37,603 nucleotides of DNA from Bacteroidota bacterium (GTDB taxonomy: Bacteria > Bacteroidota > Bacteroidia > B-17B0 > Aurantibacillaceae), in NCBI GenBank assembly GCA_013816615.1, contig JACDED010000029.1:1-37603 (forward strand), written 5' to 3'. The notes beneath the pieces are model-generated. The model saw only the letters and a program-made list of their open reading frames with translations. It was not told the DNA's origin and searched no databases. This document shows, one piece after another, positions 33,995 through 37,603 of the stretch. Position numbers and translations under genes: made by a program. Positions within the stretch are counted from its first letter, which is position 1. Every line of letters begins with the position of its first letter.

Positions 33995-34010
33995 TGCGAA
34001 TTGTATGCCA
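33995..34010 (-). promoter_or_regulatory. TGGCAT motif, site H, full sigma-54-like match
   Basis: TGGCATACAATTCGCA on the minus strand, 20 bases upstream of the DUF892 start. GG and GC are 10 bases apart, the required spacing for sigma-54 -24/-12 elements. The -12 reads TTCGCA. Confidence 0.65.
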
Positions 34011-34127
34011 CATAGGTAAAGATCAAATACCTTGATTACCAGGCACTTTTCTAAAAAAGAATAGGTAATACTTAATTAAATGGAATATTTAATTGGGGAA
34101 AAAATACCTCAGTCAAAAAAAGTCAAC
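34011..34127. promoter_or_regulatory. Candidate shared activator region between divergent promoters
   Basis: AGGTA half-sites at 34014-34018 and 34063-34067 and TACCT at 34028-34032 and 34105-34109, i.e. four related half-sites in about 96 bases. They lie between site H (minus) and site G (plus), at a distance behind each promoter that suits an enhancer-binding protein. The pentamer is short, so chance cannot be excluded. Confidence 0.35.
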
Positions 34128-34143
34128 TGGCATGATTCATGCT
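34128..34143 (+). promoter_or_regulatory. TGGCAT motif, site G, sigma-54-like match
   Basis: TGGCATGATTCATGCT on the plus strand. GG and GC are 10 bases apart, with TGGCATG and TGCT close to the sigma-54 consensus. It lies 86 bases upstream of the CHASE3 kinase start. Confidence 0.65.
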
Positions 34144-34213
34144 ATATTTACTGTTTAGTTTATATTTTTAAATTAAAAAACATTTATCAAAGTTTGTAGT
34201 CCAATAATAATTT

Positions 34214-35665
34214 ATGCCCCTTATTGACCTTAAAATATCAAATAAAAATTATTTTTATTTAATCGCCGCCTTTTCTATAATTATCATTTTAGCTTCTATT
34301 TTATTAGCGTTATACACTATTACAGATAATTACAGATCACTTTCTTACCTTGACAAAGCGTACGGTATCAATGCACGTATCGATAAGATCTATTCTATAA
34401 TGAAAGATGCCGAAAATCAACAACGTGGCTATCTTATAACTAAACGATCTGATTTTTTAAGAACATATGACCTTACAAAAAAAGAAATAAATCTTGAATA
34501 TGATGTTTTATATAGCATTTTAAAAGATGAAAAAGAACAGCAGGAAAATCTTATTATCTTAAGAGTTGAAATAGATCTTAAAATGAAAATTCTTGAAAAA
34601 GGTAAAAATTATTTTGAAGCTGGTAATATCAAAAACGATTCATTAAGAAGTATTATTGCAAAAGGCGATTTTATAATGGATAAAACCCGTGAAACGATAA
34701 ATAAAATGAAGAAGATCGAATATAAAAGATTCGCCCATCTTCGCGAAAATACATTTACAAAATCAGAACTTTCAATTTTTATCATTGCCTTAACATCAGG
34801 CATTTCTATTCTACTTTTAATTAGTATTCTTGTTGCGTTAAAACGCGAGCACGCTTCTAAAACATTGGTTGAGGAAAAGCTTATAGAGTCAGAAAAGCTT
34901 TTGCAGCAGCAGGTGCATATGCTTAACCTCTCAAATAAAGAATTAGAGCAGTTTGCTTACGTTGCCTCGCACGATCTAGAAGAACCATTAAGAAAGATAA
35001 GTTCGTTTAGCGAAAAAATACATTTAAAATTAAATAATTATCCTGATGAGGAAGTAATTGATTGCTTAAAACGTTTAAATACATCTGTAGCCAGGATGAA
35101 GATACTAATCAACGACCTGCTTAATTATTCGCGTGTAACGCGGTTGCTGGATGTAAACGAAAAAGTAAATCTTGATATAATATTTAAGCTGATCGTTGAA
35201 GATCTTGGCGTAGCATTAACAACAAAAAAGGCCCTGGTAACAATTACACCTCTTGACGAACTACAGGGAAATAATACCCAATTAAGACAATTATTTCAAA
35301 ATCTTATAAGCAATGCTTTAAAATTCAGCGATAAGCCTTCGCCACAAATCAATGTAAACGCAAGGTACTTAACTGTTGAAGAACTAACACATACAAACTG
35401 GATAAAAGATTTTAATCCTAAACACAAAAAATATTATTGTATTTTTGTAAAAGACAACGGAATTGGTTTTGAGTTACAGTATTTAAGGCAGATATTTATT
35501 ATCTTTCAAAGACTTCATGGTCGATCTGAATACGAAGGCACAGGCATTGGACTAGCCATTTGTAAAAGGATAGTAGAAAATCATGAAGGATTTATAACTG
35601 CTGAAAGTGAAGTTGGAAAAGGCACTACATTCATAGTTGGCTTACCTACAAATAATTTAATATGA
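34214..35665 (+). CDS. CHASE3-domain sensor histidine kinase
   Basis: 483 residues. Membrane helix 1 (14-37), extracytoplasmic CHASE3 domain (about 40-185; DAENQQRGYLITKRSDFLRT is its hallmark), membrane helix 2 (about 186-208), a coiled coil, then HisKA FAYVASHDLEEPLRKI (H253) and an HATPase domain with DNGIGFELQYLRQIFIIFQR and EGTGIGLAICKRIVENH. It is the first gene of a three-gene coupled operon; its last codons overlap the next gene by 4 bases. Signal unknown. Site G lies upstream. Confidence 0.93.
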   Translation: MPLIDLKISNKNYFYLIAAFSIIIILASILLALYTITDNYRSLSYLDKAYGINARIDKIYSIMKDAENQQRGYLITKRSDFLRTYDLTKKEINLEYDVLYSILKDEKEQQENLIILRVEIDLKMKILEKGKNYFEAGNIKNDSLRSIIAKGDFIMDKTRETINKMKKIEYKRFAHLRENTFTKSELSIFIIALTSGISILLLISILVALKREHASKTLVEEKLIESEKLLQQQVHMLNLSNKELEQFAYVASHDLEEPLRKISSFSEKIHLKLNNYPDEEVIDCLKRLNTSVARMKILINDLLNYSRVTRLLDVNEKVNLDIIFKLIVEDLGVALTTKKALVTITPLDELQGNNTQLRQLFQNLISNALKFSDKPSPQINVNARYLTVEELTHTNWIKDFNPKHKKYYCIFVKDNGIGFELQYLRQIFIIFQRLHGRSEYEGTGIGLAICKRIVENHEGFITAESEVGKGTTFIVGLPTNNLI

Positions 35666-36120
35666 GCGGCGAAAAACAAGAACCAGGATATTGCATTTTA
35701 ATTGCAGATGATGATATGGATGATCAGTACATGATCAAACAGGCGTTTTCGAGCATAAACTTAAACGAAAATGTGCATACTGTTAATGATGGTGTAGAGC
35801 TGTTAGATTATCTTAATAGGAGGGGGAAATATAAGGACGCTAACATTCTGATACCAAAAGTAATTTTATTGGATCTTAATATGCCAAAAAAAGATGGAAG
35901 AGAGTGCCTGAAAGAGATAAAAACAAATCCCAGATTCAATAAGATCCCAATAGTTATTTACAGCACCAGCAGCAACCCGGATGATATTTCATATGCTTAC
36001 GAAAATGGAGCAAGCAGTTACATAACAAAGCCTTATTCATACCAGGAGCTGGTAAAGATCATGGATACATTTAAACAATATTGGTTTAATATTGTTAAAA
36101 CTACACATACTATTATATGA
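35662..36120 (+). CDS. Single-domain response regulator (Rcp1-like)
   Basis: 152 residues, one receiver domain: acidic D16-D18, phospho-acceptor D71 (VILLDLNMPKKDG), TSSNPDD and ITKPYS around the conserved Thr/Lys. Loop length and LDLNMPKKDG are typical of receivers that serve phytochrome-like kinases. There is no DNA-binding domain. It overlaps the kinase upstream by 4 bases and the hybrid downstream by 4 bases (36117-36120), so it is made in stoichiometry with both and probably carries phosphate between them. Confidence 0.93.
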   Translation: MSGEKQEPGYCILIADDDMDDQYMIKQAFSSINLNENVHTVNDGVELLDYLNRRGKYKDANILIPKVILLDLNMPKKDGRECLKEIKTNPRFNKIPIVIYSTSSNPDDISYAYENGASSYITKPYSYQELVKIMDTFKQYWFNIVKTTHTII

Positions 36121-37544
36121 GTTCTACAAAATCAATACGCTTACTTGTTGTTGAAGATGACGAAGATGATTATTTTCTTTTTGAAAGCAGTTTAAAGTCT
36201 ACCTCTTTTGACAAAAAAATAATCTGGGCTGATACATTTAATAAGGCAAAGGAGATTTTAAAGTCGCAGCCAATTGATATAGTAGTTGTTGATTATCGTT
36301 TAGGGGTTCATACCGGAATTGAACTAGTTTCGTACATTAGCGAAACGCATCCTTTTGTTCCAACAATATTAATGACAGGTTTGCAAGCCGCAGCCATTGA
36401 TGAACAGGCCTTAGAATCCGGCGTATATGATTATCTTGTAAAAGGCCAATATACATCTGAAGATCTTGATCGAAGTATTCGCTATGCTCTTGAAAAATCC
36501 CGTGTATTAAAATCACTTAAAGAAAGTGAGAATAAATTTAAAAACCTTTTTGAAAACGCTGTTGAATATGTTTTTATAGTTGATGGCGAGCTGAATGTAA
36601 TTGACGCTAATAAAACGGCCCTTAAACTTTTTGAATGTACCAATAAAGAGGAACTGATAAATAAAAATATTTCTGAATATTTTTATCCAAAGATATTTGA
36701 AACAGAAAAATATACTAACCCTTCATTAGAAATTGAATTTACTTTACCCGAGCAAAACAAAAAATGTTATTGCATCTTAAATTTATCGGTAGTAGATGAT
36801 GATAAAAAGTTCTATCAATTAGTATTACATGATATTACTGAAAGAAGATCGAACGAACAAAAAGAAAAATTACTTGAAAAACAAACATTAACAGGCAAAG
36901 TAGCAAGGGTAATTGCCCATGAAATAAAGAATCCGCTTACTAATATCCACCTTTCTATTGCAGAGCTTCGAATGATATTAAGCGACAAAAATTCAACGGA
37001 AGACCCTGAAGATTTTATCAGTATTATTGAACGTAATGGCAAACGCATTAATATCTTGATAGAAGATCTTTTAAACGCAACGCGCTTTGACACAATTAAT
37101 ATTGGAGATCTTTACATTCATGATCTTTTAAATGAAACTTTTTTACACGTACTGGATAGGGCAAAACTAAAAGAGATAAGTATTGAAAAAGACATTCAAA
37201 ACGATATTTTAATTAAAGGCGATAAAGAAAAACTAATGATCGCTTTATTAAATATTTTAGTAAATGCAATTGAAGCCATCACTACCACAAGTGGAAAATT
37301 AAAAATAAGTACAGCTGTTAAGGATGGTAATGTTAATTTAACAATCAGCGATAATGGAAAAGGAATTCCGCAACAGGATATTAATAAATTATTTGAGCCT
37401 TTTTTTACTTCTAAGCAAGGCGGTACCGGACTTGGCTTAACCGCTACTCATACTATTATTTCAAAGCATGATGGCGCTATTAAAGTTCTAAGCGAGATCG
37501 ATAAAGGCACAACGTTCATCATTTCACTCCCCTTAAAGAAATAG
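36117..37544 (+). CDS. Receiver-PAS-histidine kinase hybrid
   Basis: 475 residues, soluble. Receiver 8-125 (acidic E13-D17 region, phospho-acceptor D59 in VVVDYRLGVHTG), PAS (about 135-245; NLFENAVEYVFIVDGELNVI), HisKA RVIAHEIKNPLTNIHLSI (H268) and HATPase with DNGKGIPQQDINKLFEPFF and GGTGLGLTATHTIISKH. A receiver before the kinase suggests it is regulated by phosphate from another kinase, presumably that at 34214. The HisKA subtype differs from that partner. No DNA-binding output is encoded in this operon, so the final target lies elsewhere, possibly the NtrC-type protein at 21552. Confidence 0.92.
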   Translation: MSSTKSIRLLVVEDDEDDYFLFESSLKSTSFDKKIIWADTFNKAKEILKSQPIDIVVVDYRLGVHTGIELVSYISETHPFVPTILMTGLQAAAIDEQALESGVYDYLVKGQYTSEDLDRSIRYALEKSRVLKSLKESENKFKNLFENAVEYVFIVDGELNVIDANKTALKLFECTNKEELINKNISEYFYPKIFETEKYTNPSLEIEFTLPEQNKKCYCILNLSVVDDDKKFYQLVLHDITERRSNEQKEKLLEKQTLTGKVARVIAHEIKNPLTNIHLSIAELRMILSDKNSTEDPEDFISIIERNGKRINILIEDLLNATRFDTINIGDLYIHDLLNETFLHVLDRAKLKEISIEKDIQNDILIKGDKEKLMIALLNILVNAIEAITTTSGKLKISTAVKDGNVNLTISDNGKGIPQQDINKLFEPFFTSKQGGTGLGLTATHTIISKHDGAIKVLSEIDKGTTFIISLPLKK

Positions 37545-37603
37545 TTATTTCATACTTTCTTCTTTTGTGATCAACTCCCAGGATTTTGATGGCTTAAGAA
37601 CAC
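37545..37603 (-). CDS. C-terminal end of a partial gene
   Basis: Read on the minus strand from the window edge, the last bases encode VLKPSKSWELITKEESMK followed by TAA (37545-37547). The frame is open to the window end and the composition is like coding DNA, but 18 residues are too few to name a family. It would be convergent with the hybrid kinase, with no gap between the two stops. Confidence 0.4.
   Translation of the reverse strand, partial: VLKPSKSWELITKEESMK

Noticed and set aside
1-37603. CRISPR arrays, tRNA, rRNA or complete insertion sequences
   Set aside because: I saw no regularly spaced direct repeats, cloverleaf sequences, rRNA-like segments or transposase ORFs anywhere in the window.

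Overview
The window is low-GC DNA from a member of the Bacteroidota. Evidence: two proteins with type IX secretion (T9SS) C-terminal sorting domains, a carboxypeptidase-regulatory-domain TonB receptor, long-form signal peptidase I, few Shine-Dalgarno sequences, and PE-LIG-POL type LigD pieces. I see no rRNA, tRNA, CRISPR array or complete insertion sequence. The species cannot be named from this sequence.

Layout. (1) 1-3350: a short two-gene accessory island, a PD-(D/E)xK-like nuclease followed by a HerA-type ATPase. It looks like a nuclease-HerA anti-phage pair and is flanked by palindromic, G+C-richer sequence. (2) 3358-12107, minus strand: two tandem DUF4331 proteins, a TPR protein, a HupE/UreJ-like membrane protein, a small His-containing exported protein and a TonB-dependent receptor, probably one outer-membrane uptake locus with an internal terminator. 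(3) 12204-15092, minus: signal peptidase I, an ECF sigma factor with a translationally coupled cupin anti-sigma factor, and a NarL/LuxR response regulator. (4) 15299-26760: small exported proteins, a large T9SS cargo protein, a DUF1328 micro-protein, a PAS histidine kinase, an NtrC-family regulator with a receiver-only protein, a YtxH/holin-like/lipoprotein cassette, a DUF2383 protein and a JmjC-like protein. (5) 26763-33974, minus: an eight-ORF operon DUF892, FAD oxidoreductase, SDR, topoisomerase IB, Ku, then LigD in three pieces (PE, LIG, POL), i.e. bacterial NHEJ joined to stress proteins. (6) 34214-37544, plus: a coupled phosphorelay of CHASE3 kinase, receiver protein and receiver-PAS-kinase hybrid. 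The last 59 bases hold the end of another minus-strand gene.

Two observations stand out. First, a motif close to TGGCATRAAATTNT occurs nine times, on both strands, in regions upstream of genes between 15.8 and 34.2 kb. It precedes the small exported proteins, the T9SS cargo gene, DUF1328, the YtxH cassette, DUF2383, the JmjC protein, the DUF892-NHEJ operon and the CHASE3 phosphorelay. It resembles a sigma-54 -24 element, and two sites also have the GC of a -12 element at the right spacing. The window encodes an NtrC-type activator. This suggests one stress regulon that includes NHEJ repair. Second, LigD is cut exactly at its two interdomain linkers: once by a -1 frame change at an A10 tract, and once by a single in-frame TAA inside a Lys-rich linker. 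All three domains are intact.
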